From positions 26,606,175-26,670,174 of the forward strand of contig NC_058046.1 of NCBI RefSeq assembly GCF_020085105.1: 64,000 nucleotides of DNA. Direction: 5' to 3'. The DNA comes from Siniperca chuatsi (taxonomy: Eukaryota; Chordata; Actinopteri; Centrarchiformes; Sinipercidae). Below, piece after piece: positions 39,833-51,600 of this stretch (position 1 is its first letter; each line of letters opens with the position of its first letter). Made by a program: the position numbers and the translations under genes. The notes beneath the pieces were generated by a model. It was not told the origin of the DNA. It worked only from the letters and a program-made list of their open reading frames with translations, and made no database searches.

Positions 39833-41755
39833 CAGCTCACCTTTACGTCAGTGCAGACAGAAGGAGAGTTTTTATCATATAATTTATTTTAATCCCAAAC
39901 CATAACTACATAGGGCACATGCTGACCATTGCATTTCTTAAGTGTAGCTACTGCTAAGCACTACCCTAAGTAGGAATTGTTTTCCCTTTCCACACACTCA
40001 CACACAGGTGAAACTGTTTAGTCTGTTTGAGGTCGTGAGTTTGGTTCATTTGCGCTTTGTGTGCATGCGTGAAGGAGACTTCTTTAATGTGTTGGCACAA
40101 CAAGTTTAATGAAGGAATGAAGTTGCTATCCTGATTATTCTGTACTTCTTATACAGTATGTCACAATAAGTTTTACAAGTAGGCCTATAGTCAAAACTAT
40201 TTTCTAAAACTGCTGATAAACCTTGAAAACTTTCCTCAAATGTTTCCTTAAAAAGTTTTTCTGTATCTGAATTCTGATGCATTTTCATAGTAGTACTGAG
40301 TTAAACACTCAAACCCAATGGAATTTTTTTAACGACATGCGTGCACTATTGCATCAAAGGGAAATGTAAATGTTCTGTCCATAACACTTTTCTCTGTCTT
40401 TTATCTGGATTTGTTATGGTCAGACTCTGTGATCTGGACTACAATTTAAAGCATTGTTCTGTGGGTTTTAATAATGCATGCATCGACGTGCCTTTGTATT
40501 AATGACACACATGTGGGCAGTTTGAGAGGTCAGTCTGTCCACTAAACTGCAATGAAATCTGTTCATTAGTGTTTAAGAAATCCTGCTGGAAGATGGACAA
40601 ACAGAAACAGAGAGAGACCAGTTAAGGGAAGTTAAGTGCAGGACTAAAAGTTAGTTTTGGACATGGAGTTATTGAGAAAAGGTAGAAGATTGTTAAAGTC
40701 TTCTGTTCAGTTTGAGTTTGAATACTGCTGGTCTGGAAGAAACATGTGGGATCCTGGAATAGATTTAGAGGAAGAAAACCCCTGAGGGCTGCGCAGATAA
40801 TATAAAAAGGAATGGATGGGATGTTTTGTGTCTGTTAGTGTGAGCATGTTGGTCAAAGAGTGTCAGAGCAAGAGAGCTGCTAAAGGTATGCAGAGAGAAA
40901 AATGTGTTTGTATATTCAAGTCTGTTCTCTGCTGAATGATAGCTGAGCACAGTTGCTTTTATTACCAGGATGACCCATCTCTCTCCTTACCTCCTCCCTT
41001 TCTCTCCCCCACTGCTTTATGATATGAACTCACACTGGAGAGTCCCTGGCATTACACTGTCTGATGACATTCTCAGTGAGGCTTACCCTGCACTGCTATC
41101 TTTGTCTGGCCTTCATCACCACTGGGGCTGTGACTCTTTATTAACACACTCTAAACTGTCTGCGCATGTGTGGTTTGTCAGTCTGTATCTGCTTTCAGTT
41201 TGGCAAAACTATGAAATGTGTCCCAGGAAAAATTATTCACACTGATAAATGCTAACATATGTTGAGTGACAGGAGGTGATTGGCACTATCCGGCTTTTAG
41301 TAACATTTTTTTTAAAATGAATGTACCATACACAGGTTGCAGTTTTCTTTATCTTAATCTTAGATTTCTCAATTCGACTGCTGAAGCTCTGGTTTGTTTT
41401 TGGATCTATTTCTTGTGTGAGCAAACATATTCATCCACTGTGCAGTGATTTTAACCTCACTTTTACCAATCTTCTAGCAATTGCTGATATCTGACCAACT
41501 CTAACGTGCAATTGAAATACTTTTTGAAACAAAATTACAATATTGAGTTCTAAAAACAACCAAAAGAAAACATACATACAATTTATACAAATCTTTACAT
41601 TTATATACAGACTATGCATATGCAGGGAATGGCTTGCATTTTATTATGACATCAAGACGGTCTGATGTGCCATGTCCCCTTATGTGAAAACAAACAGTGG
41701 CACCTTTCAGATTACACGTTGTGTATGTGCATATGCATATGATCTTGTGCATACA
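39833..41755. other. Gene-free stretch
   Basis: No recognised exon, RNA gene or transposon. Sequence is AT-rich and of mixed composition. Confidence 0.35.
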
Positions 41756-41925
41756 CAATAATAAAATAATAATAATAATAATAATGAACTTTATGTGTAC
41801 AGCACTTTTCAGTGAGGCAAATAAAATCAGACAATTAAATAATAAAAAATTGAATAAAATACCTAATAACAGAATACAAAATAAAAACAATTGTAATAAT
41901 AATAAAACAGATAAGAAATGTTGGA
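41756..41925 (+). repeat. (AAT)n microsatellite and retroposon-like tail
   Basis: AATAATAATAATAATAATGA followed by ACTTTATGTGTACAGCACTT and AT-rich DNA resembles the 'taataataataactttatttatatagcactt' tail of fish retroposons. Confidence 0.5.
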
Positions 41926-42499
41926 AATAAAACAGCGTGCTAGCATTAATAAAAAGCTTTTTTTAGATAAGTGGTCATGTCTGTGTGTACGTGGGTGGAA
42001 TTCTGTTGGTGGAATTCAGGAAGGTCAGGGGTCACAAGAATTGGTGAGAGTTGGAGGCTCTAGAGGGAGTGAGGTCAGGGGTTGGAGGTCAGTGGATATC
42101 ATCTTTACAGCAGGAGGGGCAGGGTCACAGACTTAAGGAGCCCTTCTCATTAAACACTGTTTTTAAGTTTGCTGGGTAACTTTATGAACTGAAACACGAT
42201 TTACAGAATCACAAATCAGTTTTTGCCAAGTAGGAATTGGCATGGTACTTTTCTGCATAACGGTCACAATAAACATAGTAAGAGAAAAGAAAAAACAAGC
42301 ACTGAAAAAGTCAAGAATCATAAATATAAAATAGAAATTGACAATAACAAAATGAAAAGAGCTGTACGGCATTTCAAACGAAGAGGATGGAATGTACAAA
42401 CCATTGATTAAAGAATGTGCAACTGTTCACTGCATGAAGAACGTGCAATGTGCGAAAATAATAACCCAAGATTTGGAAAAATGTGCGTTAATGTAACGT

Positions 42500-43600
42500 A
42501 TTGAGTTATATTTGGAGACTTGTAATGTGGAGTGTCCATAGGGCGGGACAAGAATCAGTGTCGGGGGGGTCCCGGGCCTTGTTCATGAGGCCAGCTGCAG
42601 TCAGGGAGAAAGTGTTCTTGTGGTGTGAAGTTTTGGTCTTGGTCTCGTGTTTCAAAAGGTTTCTGTCCAGGGTGGGAGGGGTCGGCCACAATCTTCCCTG
42701 CTCACCTCACTTTCCTGGAGGCGTATAGGTCCTGGAGGGGTGGCAGATTGCAGCCAATCACCCTCTCAGTGGACTGAATGATACACTGAAGTCTGCCCTT
42801 GTCCTTGGCAGCAGTATACCAGATGGTGATGGAAGAGGTGAGGATGTGTAGAAGTGCACCATCATTGACTCTGGCAGGTTGAACTTCTTCAGCTGCCACA
42901 GGAAGTACATCTTCTGCTGTGCCTTCTTGGTGAGGGAGCGCATGTACAATGTGCTCAAATGACTTCATTACCACAGAGATCAGGGTGACGGCTCTGTAGA
43001 CATTAAGTCCTGTGGTCCTTGGTTTTTGGAGGCTGGGGATGATGGTGGCGGTTTTGAAGCAGGCTGGCACATGGCATGTCTCCAGTGAGGTGTTAAAGAT
43101 GTCTGTGAATACCGGAGACAGCGGTTGCTCCAGGGTGAAAGGAGAGACAGAGTCTGGTCCTGCTACATTGCGGGGGGTCTGTACCTTGAACAACCTGTGA
43201 AGGTCCCTCTCAGGAAGTTTAACAGAGGGCCAGCTCCACACCACAGTGTGGGAGCTGGAGCTGGTGGCTGGAGTCACATGGAAAGGTATCGGAAAAGTCT
43301 TTTGAAAGACAAAGTCCTGTGGTCTTTCATATCGATAGTAGAACTCATTCAGATCGTTGGTCAGGCGCAAATTGTTAATGGAGTGAAATACTTGTATTCT
43401 GCCTCTTTAAACCTGTCCCTGTCCCCTTTTTACTTTTCCAGCTTTAGCTGTCTGAGCTTAGCTGTGAACACAGAAGCTGATGTAGGACGTCACAACCTCT
43501 GTGTGCTCATCCAGACTGTTGGAGCAGCCCTGAAATGGAAGATCCACGAAGATCCTCTACAACTTCACTGTTCCACTTCTTTGATATTCTAACAACAGTT
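42500..43600 (-). mobile_element. Internally deleted LINE (non-LTR) reverse-transcriptase relic
   Basis: The minus-strand frame 43370-42702 starts with RT N-terminal blocks (LTNDLNEFYYRYERPQD, AGPDSVSPFTL, LSPVFTDIFNTSLETCHVPA, RAVTLISVVMKSFEHIV). At about 42940 it jumps directly to the C-terminal blocks: LTKKAQQKMYFLWQLKKFNL in one frame, LTSSITIWYTAAKDKGRLQ and VIGCNLPPLQDLYASR in another. After a stop the tail continues at 42691-42506 (NTFSLTAAGLMNKARDPPDT). The middle of the RT with the catalytic aspartates is gone and there are frameshifts, so it is inactive. Similar sequences are abundant in teleosts. The outer limits are approximate. Confidence 0.85.
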
Positions 43601-46589
43601 TTAGAGAGCTTTACAGAGGAGAAAAAAGTTTTGAAATGCTTACAGTGTGCCTACATATCTTTGGCATTTTGAAATTCCACAGATAGCAATAACATGAAGT
43701 AGTGAAGCTAATGTCTCCTCTTCCTCTCCGGTCTCATCCAAAAATAAGATTTGGGAATGTAAAAAAAAATCACAATTTACCATGAAACGAAACAAAATAT
43801 TAGCAAGAAAATCAAATAAAAGTGACCATCTGCATCACTGGTGAGTAAAAACACATAGGACCCTCTTTCCCCCAGTGTGCATTTGGGTATAAGTGTTGTG
43901 TTTTCAAATGACCTAGTTAAATGCAAATAAACGTTTCTCTAAAATGTTTTTATTAATGTATAGTCTGCCTTGAAGTGGCCAAAATTTTTCTCTAGGGACC
44001 ATTATTTCTGAAAACCTCAAACCTCAAACTAGCTATTTAGGGTGTGTGTGTGTGTGGTGTGTTTGCATTGCTGGGACAGGGGTGGTAACCATGGAGCTGA
44101 CCTGGGGAGGGGTGTTTGTTGACAACATTCCAGTGTGTGCCTGATGTGTGTCTGTGACAGCACAGGTAAACATCATGGGTCTATTTAAAGACGGTGACTC
44201 TCCTCTGACCAGCTGATAGCCACAGTGTTTCAGCACTTGTTGTGTTGCCTGCAGTCTTTAGGAGAAACCTCTGTATTAGGCCTCTGTATTATTCTGCATG
44301 GATACTGAACAGAAACTCTCAGTGGACACACATATTTTGGAAAAACTATCTTGTGTTTCACACTGTATTAAAAGGAGGGTTAACTTCCTCTTTTCCTGCA
44401 GTTTTATTAAATTCCCTGTTGTCTATGAAACACATCTGCAAGGTTTAGGGTTTTTTTTTTATTTCATTAGCAGTTGTTTTATAGTTTTAATGAGTGCATT
44501 TTTCACACTCACAAGTGAACAGGCCATGTGGAGCAACAATTCATATCAACCAGCTACCTCTCTAACATCTGTTGGGCTGCAGGCAAATTCCACTTTTTTC
44601 TCAAATCCATTCTCCCGGACCTGACTGTCCACATCGTAATTTGCAAGAGACTGGTCAGACTTGTTTCAGGTATTGTTAGAATGTAAGCATTGTAAACAAC
44701 GTATGCATGTATACCTATGCTGGCTGGGTTTTTAGAAGTGATACCAAATCAAAAAGCTGCTAGCTGGAGGGAGAGGGGCAGTTTGTCCATTGGACCATGC
44801 CTCCATCAAAGACTGGATTGGTGACTGTGCTTAATTCTAGCGCCACTGGAGCATGTTTCTAAACATAATTATTTCTGTTTCACTTCGTCCTACAGTGGCA
44901 AGACTTTTCTTTGGATTCAGGGTTAGGGTCATAGTTGATTATGATGTGGCTTACACTTTTTTGACCGTTAAAACACTAAAACCTCCAGGGTGCCTCATAG
45001 ATCAGTAAACTATTCTTCGGCTACATTTATTTGCAGCAGCACTGTTAACCCTTCAGCCATATGATCTGTCAAACCTGCTTAACTAACTTTGCTCAGCAGC
45101 AGCAAATGTTTAAGTACACACATACTCAAGGTATAGAAAGATTGATGAATATATAATCTAAGTCTTGAAGTTGCCTAGCCCTGAAAACATATAACACCAT
45201 ATTTGGTACTTTCATATTTTATCCATATTTCAACTCTTTAAATATTCAGTCAAATTCTCTGAGCTTAAAACTTTATAAACTCTATCTATAAATACATAAC
45301 GGTCAAACTAAAAACAAGATTGTTTTTCCAAATTTCTAAGCAGAATAGTTACATTGATAAAGTGCTGAAAATGCCCTGAATGTGTTAAACCAGCCAAAAC
45401 AGGATCCAAACTCACAATGATTATTGGGATAAATAACTAACTTTGCATTGGCCCAATCAATTAAATCAGAAGAATAATAGCCATTCAAGAAATTCCACAC
45501 TACTGAGCCGTAGATGGGTGGGGTGGTGGAGGGGTGAAGCTGCATACAATGCAATACAATTATGTAACAGGTAGTTTGAATACTTCTCTGATAGGCTGAT
45601 CACTTCACGTTTCGCGTTCACTGATAATAACTAAGAGGGGGGAAACTGGTGTGATGAGGATGTTAGAATGATAATTGTCTTCCTTCTTAAAGTTACTGTA
45701 TTTAATATAAGGAAAATTCTATTTAGAGGCCAGGAATAGCAAGACTTCAACTCCTCTGAGCCCAAGTGTGACACTGTTTGTCCTCAGCAACTAATCCGGG
45801 CTGACTGAGTAAACATGTTGACATTGCTCTACTGTAAGTTCTATGTACTCAGTAAAATGCATCCCACCAGAACGATGTGTGATTAATTATTGATTTCAAA
45901 ACATACAATCAACATTTGGAAGGAGGATGAAGTACAAAGCAAGTCATATCAAAGAAAGATAGTGAGATGAATACTCTAATACTAAAGCCTCACCCTCGTT
46001 ATAGTTTACACCTGAACCAATTTGAATATAACAGAAGTTAACAAGGTTTGTGCTTTTCATCACAAAACACTGGCTGTTCACAGTGTTTTGACAATTACTC
46101 TTGGATGGAATCACATCTCAGCAGTTGAGCAAGTATGTGCTAACACATGTTGTGTAAAATCTGGATATGACTGCAAAATTCAGACTGTAACTCAAATAGA
46201 CAGACATTTAGAACATGTGGCATCTGACTCTGTGTGACAGTGATACAGTCTGACTTTCATAGAAAAGGTTTCAGTCGTAGTCATCTGGACACTGTTTTCA
46301 GAATCAAGACGTTTCGGCTCCCAGCCGGAAGTCATTCTCAATTGTGAAAATGGTCTGAGAAATTTAAGCTACTCTGTGTTGCCCTCAGGGAGGACAGTCT
46401 GACTGTTATTCTGTAACTGAAGCCTCCTCAAACACAGACACACACTAGACCGGGCATACAAATAAAGCCTAAATTGCTCTCTTACACACACAAACACACA
46501 ATACTTCTTTCCCTAGCTTCATACATACAGCAATGTGAGTGTGGCTGGATCACATATACAATATACAGGTCCATTCACTGTCATACAAG
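43601..46589. other. Gene-free stretch
   Basis: No supported exon. Includes short (TG)n at about 44042-44060, a TATTTAAAG element near 44183 and a perfect CArg-type word CCATATTTGG at 45197-45206. None is tied to a transcript here. It could hold distal control elements of the gene that starts at 48646, but this is only position-based inference. Confidence 0.3.
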
Positions 46590-47065
46590 TCCAGAGTGAA
46601 ATATCTTGACAAGTATTAGATACATTTCCATGAAATTTGGTAGAAACATTCATGGACCCAAGAGGATGAATTCTAATGAATCAGTTGATCCACTAAGTTT
46701 TCATCAAGTGACACCAACAGACTAATATTTCCACTTAAGTTAATATTTTCTTGTTGATTTTCTCCTAGGAATAAGAAATTGAATGATAGCTTTACAATAT
46801 GTTCTGTATGTTACAAAACTGACTAAAGAGAAAAACAGAGGAGAAGAATAAAAAATATTTTAGCATATGTGCTACATTGCCATGTGGTCACATTTTTCCC
46901 ACTTGTCCAACACTTTAATTTAACATTCCTCAAGAACTAATGACTGAATTTCTATTAACATGTTAATTATAGAATGCTAACATGCTTAATGATAACTGTA
47001 AGCATGTGAAAATGCTATGTTGCCATTAAGCTCACAAAGTAGAGCTAAGGTGGATGAAAGTGTAG
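46590..47065 (+). repeat. Diverged copy of a common fish dispersed repeat
   Basis: CATGAAATTTGGTAGAAACA and TTCATGGACCCAAGAGGATG near 46630-46670, then AAGAACTAATGACTGAATTT and ATAGAATGCTAACATGCTTA near 46930-46990, follow the order of the repeat whose other end is seen at 6415-6512. Degenerate; recognised from memory. Confidence 0.6.
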
Positions 47066-48325
47066 AGTTGAGTATCAGTCATTTCCTAAAAAGATGGCTG
47101 TTTAGAGGATGAACCCATCTATTTAGGTGACAACATAGCTCATACTCAGCTATGACCATCAGGCCAAATGTTTTGCAACACTTCTGGTAGCCTATCTAAG
47201 AAAGCAACTTTAAAATACAATATTTATTTTTCATCCATCCAACAATTTTGTTGTTGCTTCACAGGTCTGCTAAAATGGCTATAGACTTTTAATCTTGTTA
47301 TCAACAACCATCATAAAAAGATGAATCTCAAAAGCTGTTAACCAACTCAAACTAGCATTTCTAACTGTGGGCTACAACATCTCTAAATTCCCCTTGAGCT
47401 CTTTCTATGGGGCTGACTGTAAGGCACCTAGAGTTACACTATATAATCTGACATTATTTTAAGATTTGCTGTCTGGTGACTTCCTGGCTACGGTGAGTAA
47501 CTGAAAGGTCACAGTTCCTGCAGCAGCTGTATGTTCTGCTGAAGTTTTCTTGAGCTTCAGTGACTATAATGGAAAGTTCACCAGTTCAACATGGACATGC
47601 TGGTGACATGTAGAAGCACTGTACGCATGGAATCTGTCTGCACTCACACTTGTGAGGAGTAAATCAAGTTGCAAGCCTTCAGGCGAGACTGCCACGTTGT
47701 ATAACGTCAACTCAGTTTGTGTATAGAAGCATCAACACTAAAATCACTCCCCTCAAAAAGGAAAACTTTCCCTCACTGCACAACCTGTGTGAAGTATTAA
47801 AACATGTTTATAGAAGTTCAATGTTTCCATTACACAATTAGGCAATTAGGACAATAAATGACACAATAAAGCATATTTCTTCTTTTCTGTAATTATGCAC
47901 GAGTACGGCTGTACCCAGGGAGTTGGACACAATGGGTGCTCACAGCTGATGCAGGGGGGGGGGCTGTGGGTGTAAACAGATATACAAGCTTTCTTTCTCT
48001 TTATTCCCTGGATGAGACAATGAAAACTATTCTCTAGGCTTCATGATTTTAATGAATTTAAAAAAGTTGACAGAGACACACGCTGTTATGTATGCGAGAG
48101 TGGCTGTTTGTGCTTATTTTCCTCTTGTTGGTTTTCTCTCAAGAAAAATTAATTGAATGGTGGCATGCTTTATGTTCTGTATATGACAGGACTGACTCTG
48201 AGAAACTCTCAAAGAAGAATAAAGTAGAGAGGAAAAGGTAGAAAAAATATTTTGCAGTGCTTGAGTCAAAAAATATTTCTAACTGATCCAGGAAAGGGGG
48301 TGTGGCACTTTGCAAGCCCATAGGC

Positions 48326-48330
<5 letters not shown>
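47066..48330. other. Gene-free stretch upstream of the acidic-protein gene
   Basis: No exon or transposon recognised. It ends in a (CT)n tract and is presumably distal promoter sequence of the next gene. Confidence 0.35.

Positions 48331-48362
<32 letters not shown>
48331..48362 (+). repeat. (CT)n microsatellite
   Basis: Uninterrupted CT/TC repeat of about 32 bases, some 200 bases upstream of the TATA box of the acidic-protein gene. A GAGA-type tract at this distance may affect promoter chromatin. Confidence 0.95.
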
Positions 48363-48365
<3 letters not shown>

Positions 48366-48451
48366 TTTCATGGCGTGGTTACACAACATAACCCACTATT
48401 CAGCCTGTAGGAAGAACGACCCTGGTTCAATCATCTCACTGAGCTGCCATG

Positions 48452-48463
48452 CACGTGCACGTG
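48452..48463. promoter_or_regulatory. Tandem CACGTG E-boxes
   Basis: Two CACGTG hexamers in direct contact (48452-48457 and 48458-48463), about 100 bases upstream of the TATA box. CACGTG is bound by USF, MYC/MAX and MITF/TFE-type factors and contains the ACGTG core of hypoxia elements. No choice can be made from sequence. Confidence 0.55.
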
Positions 48464-48563
48464 TGTTGGGTGTGGGTGTGTGTGTGTGTGTCTCCACGCC
48501 CCCCATCTTTCATCCCAGTTCTCCTATAGGTTCGGTGCAAAGGTAACAGACAGACGGGGGCTC

Positions 48564-48569
48564 TATAAA
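48564..48569 (+). promoter_or_regulatory. TATA box of the acidic-protein gene
   Basis: TATAAA within GGGGGCTCTATAAAGACCC, 77 bases upstream of the start codon, which would place the transcription start near 48595 and leave a 5' UTR of about 50 bases. The sequence next to the ATG (CACACCAAAATGCC) is a good initiation context. Confidence 0.75.
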
Positions 48570-48645
48570 GACCCACTTTGTTCAATCCTCCACTCTGTTC
48601 GTTTAATTTCTTCGGTCTGTCTTGTTTCCATCAGCACACACCAAA

Positions 48646-51600
48646 ATGCCCAGCAAGAGGAAGAAGAACAAGCGTCGCATGAGGAGGGTGGTAAGTGGTG
48701 GCAGGCGCACTTTTCTCCCACTAGGTTTTTATTCTCATCACGATCATATCCAGAGTCTCTTGGACTTCATTCGAATATGAACCCAGGTCAGTTAATGGGG
48801 ACCTTCTTCTCTCGGAAAATGTTGGAGGAAAATTACCTTTTTGATAGTTTGTGATGGTGTTTTTTTCCCCTTGTTCTCTCTAACACTGTATTTCCAAAAG
48901 ACAAAACCCTGTTTTTGTTCACTTAACCCATGGCGATTACTGATGCGTAAAAATACAAATACTGCTAATAGTATTGCTTAATATTGATGCAAAATCCGTG
49001 TGTTTTGCACCTATGATCAAATTAAGCAAATAAACGAGTACTTAAAAAAAAATCGAAATTTCAACAGGAAATGGAAAAAATGGACAAGATGTTTTCTTTT
49101 AATTGGCAAGTCGGGTTTGTGTTAATTCCCTTAGTCAATCATTGCTTATTTGACTGCAAACACTCACACTTTGATGTTGCTTTTCCTGTGACGCACTCAA
49201 CTCCGAGGACGTCCAAGCTCCGTGCGTAAAATCTCGCAAAGACAGAAGGCTGCACCATCAAATAAAATAAAAAGGATTCTATCGAAATTATACAATCAAT
49301 TTCAGTAGCACGACACTTCAGATGCTTCTGGCTCTGCCATTAGGTGCGAGAGACACAGAAACTCCTTGGCTTACGGTAACTCTCGTGTGCCATTTGCGTT
49401 CTCAGTGCGCTTGCGCTGGGAACGTACGCTTAAAAGGTAAATATGCTGGGATGGAGATTCCAGGTTGATATAATTCTGTGGTTTATAGTAATTAAACGTG
49501 AAAAAGTACCATATTCCTAAATATGTATTCACTTATCATGCACTATACCCATTACATAATTCAATATGCAGAAGCAGTGGCGTAAATGACATGATAATTG
49601 ACTATTAACTGAATCCTACCCTCTCTACACTCGTCTTAGGTAAGTGTTTTACTTCTGAACATTGAGTGCCCAAAGAGGAGTGGGTGTGGCAGAGAGGGGA
49701 GGGAAGGGGAGTGGTGTATAATGAGTGAGAAAGTAGCACAGACGTTCCAATATCTCAGAGGGCAAAGGTTACTCCATCACCAAACACTGTTCTCCATCAT
49801 TTATCATTGTGTGTTTCATTTCCTAATCATAATAATTAATTATAGCCCTGCTCTTGTTTAAAATTTCAACTTGATTACTTATTTCACCACTAAAGGCTCA
49901 CTCGAAGCCTGGTCCTCCAGCTCTGGCAAGACTTCTCGGTATGGAGTTTGTGGCATTCTTCCCCCAACCCCTCCCCCTTCTTAAGCCTTAGCTGGCTGGC
50001 TAGTCCATGACTCTCAACACCACACAACTGTATTTGGTAGTGTGTTGTCTGGAGGAATTTCTTGCATTAGTTTTGCCAGATTGGAGTCTGCACAATCTCT
50101 CTGAGTCTGCCAGAGACACATAGATAAAAATGGGCCCTGAAGTCACTTACAGCTCTGTGTTATCACCAATTCCCTCAGAGATATCAGAGCAGAGAGGGAA
50201 GGAGCTGCTGGATACTTTAAAAAGTCAAGCTGAGTGCTCCTCTTTGGCCACACATGCCTTTGTATGTAAGCACCCAAACTTTGATAAAGGGTTTCTCTCC
50301 AAGGGTGGCTGGGCCTCCTCAATACAGCCTGAGGAACACAATTAATAAATATGATTGATTGATATGTGTATTACTCTGTAGTAGTGAGGTTTGGAGTTCT
50401 AGACAGTGAGCTATTTGGGGGCAAAGATGAGGGAGGGGTTGTTTTGACAGTGGCTAGGTGGACAGGCATAGACATATGCACTTATACACACATGCCTCAT
50501 TGGCTTACAGCATTGGTCTAGCACTGCGAATGCCTAACTGGCTGTCGGCCTAACAAAAGCATTTTCAGTGAGTGATTGTAACCTGATAATAACCTGATTA
50601 TGATGTGATTATGCCCACTGTCTGGCCCGCGGGGCACCCATCAGTGCTGCTGACTCGCACGGTTTCCATTCCCGCTTCACCAGACCTGTCAGTACCGCTC
50701 TGATTCAACTAATTAGCTCCCATTATCTAACTAGCTTTGCTGGGCCCACTCCCAGTTACCCAGCCCCTCCCTCCAGTAGTCTGCACTCCTAAAACCTCCA
50801 TTAAAGCCTGAGGGGGTTTTGTCCGGAGCTGAAAAACATGTTGGATCTGGCTGGGGTGGCATGTCTGATATCCTTGCACTGACAACAACATCAGTATCTG
50901 AACACGATGAGGGCCTCAGTAGCATTCAGACCCCTGAAACTCCCATTTGTTACTTATGTTTGTTTATGCTACAGAAAGTACCAAAGAGGAATCGTGTGGA
51001 AAGATCAAGTTTCACACACTCTTTAGCTATCAAACTTTTCAAGGATCAGTTGTTTGAGCTAAACATTAGTTTAGGGTTGAATTTATATTGTACAAATGAA
51101 ATAAAATAACAATATCTGCAGCAGAATGAGTTATAACTGCAGGATGAATGCATGAAAGAATCAAAAAAAGAATTGCTCCCATTGTAATGACAATACAACA
51201 ATCATTAACTTGTGTCTTTTCCCTCTTGCAGCAGGCCCAGAGGAGAGCCCTTGAAGAGCAACATGCAGCCAACCCGCCGGTCAAAGCGAGCCCCGGGATT
51301 GCAGTGAGTGCGCCCCCTGCAGCAGCCCCAAAGAAAGTGGCTAAAACTCCAGCACCAGCTCCAGAAAAGATCCCAGAGGCCATTCCTATTGCTGTCCCCA
51401 TTGTGGAGACCCCCAAAGTAGAACCAGAACCAGTAGTGATAGAACCTGTCGCCGAGCCCGTCCCTGTTGAGGTAGAGGCACCTGAGCCTGAGGCTGTGGT
51501 GTTCGAACAGACTCCAGTTGAGGTTGAAGTCCCAGCCCCGATCACTGAAGAAGCGCCGGTCATTGAGACTCCACCAGCGGAGCCCTCAATTGTTGAAGCT

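Noticed and set aside
45197-45206. CArG box as evidence for a muscle-type promoter
   Set aside because: A single 10-base word in AT-rich DNA with no TATA box or exon nearby is expected by chance.
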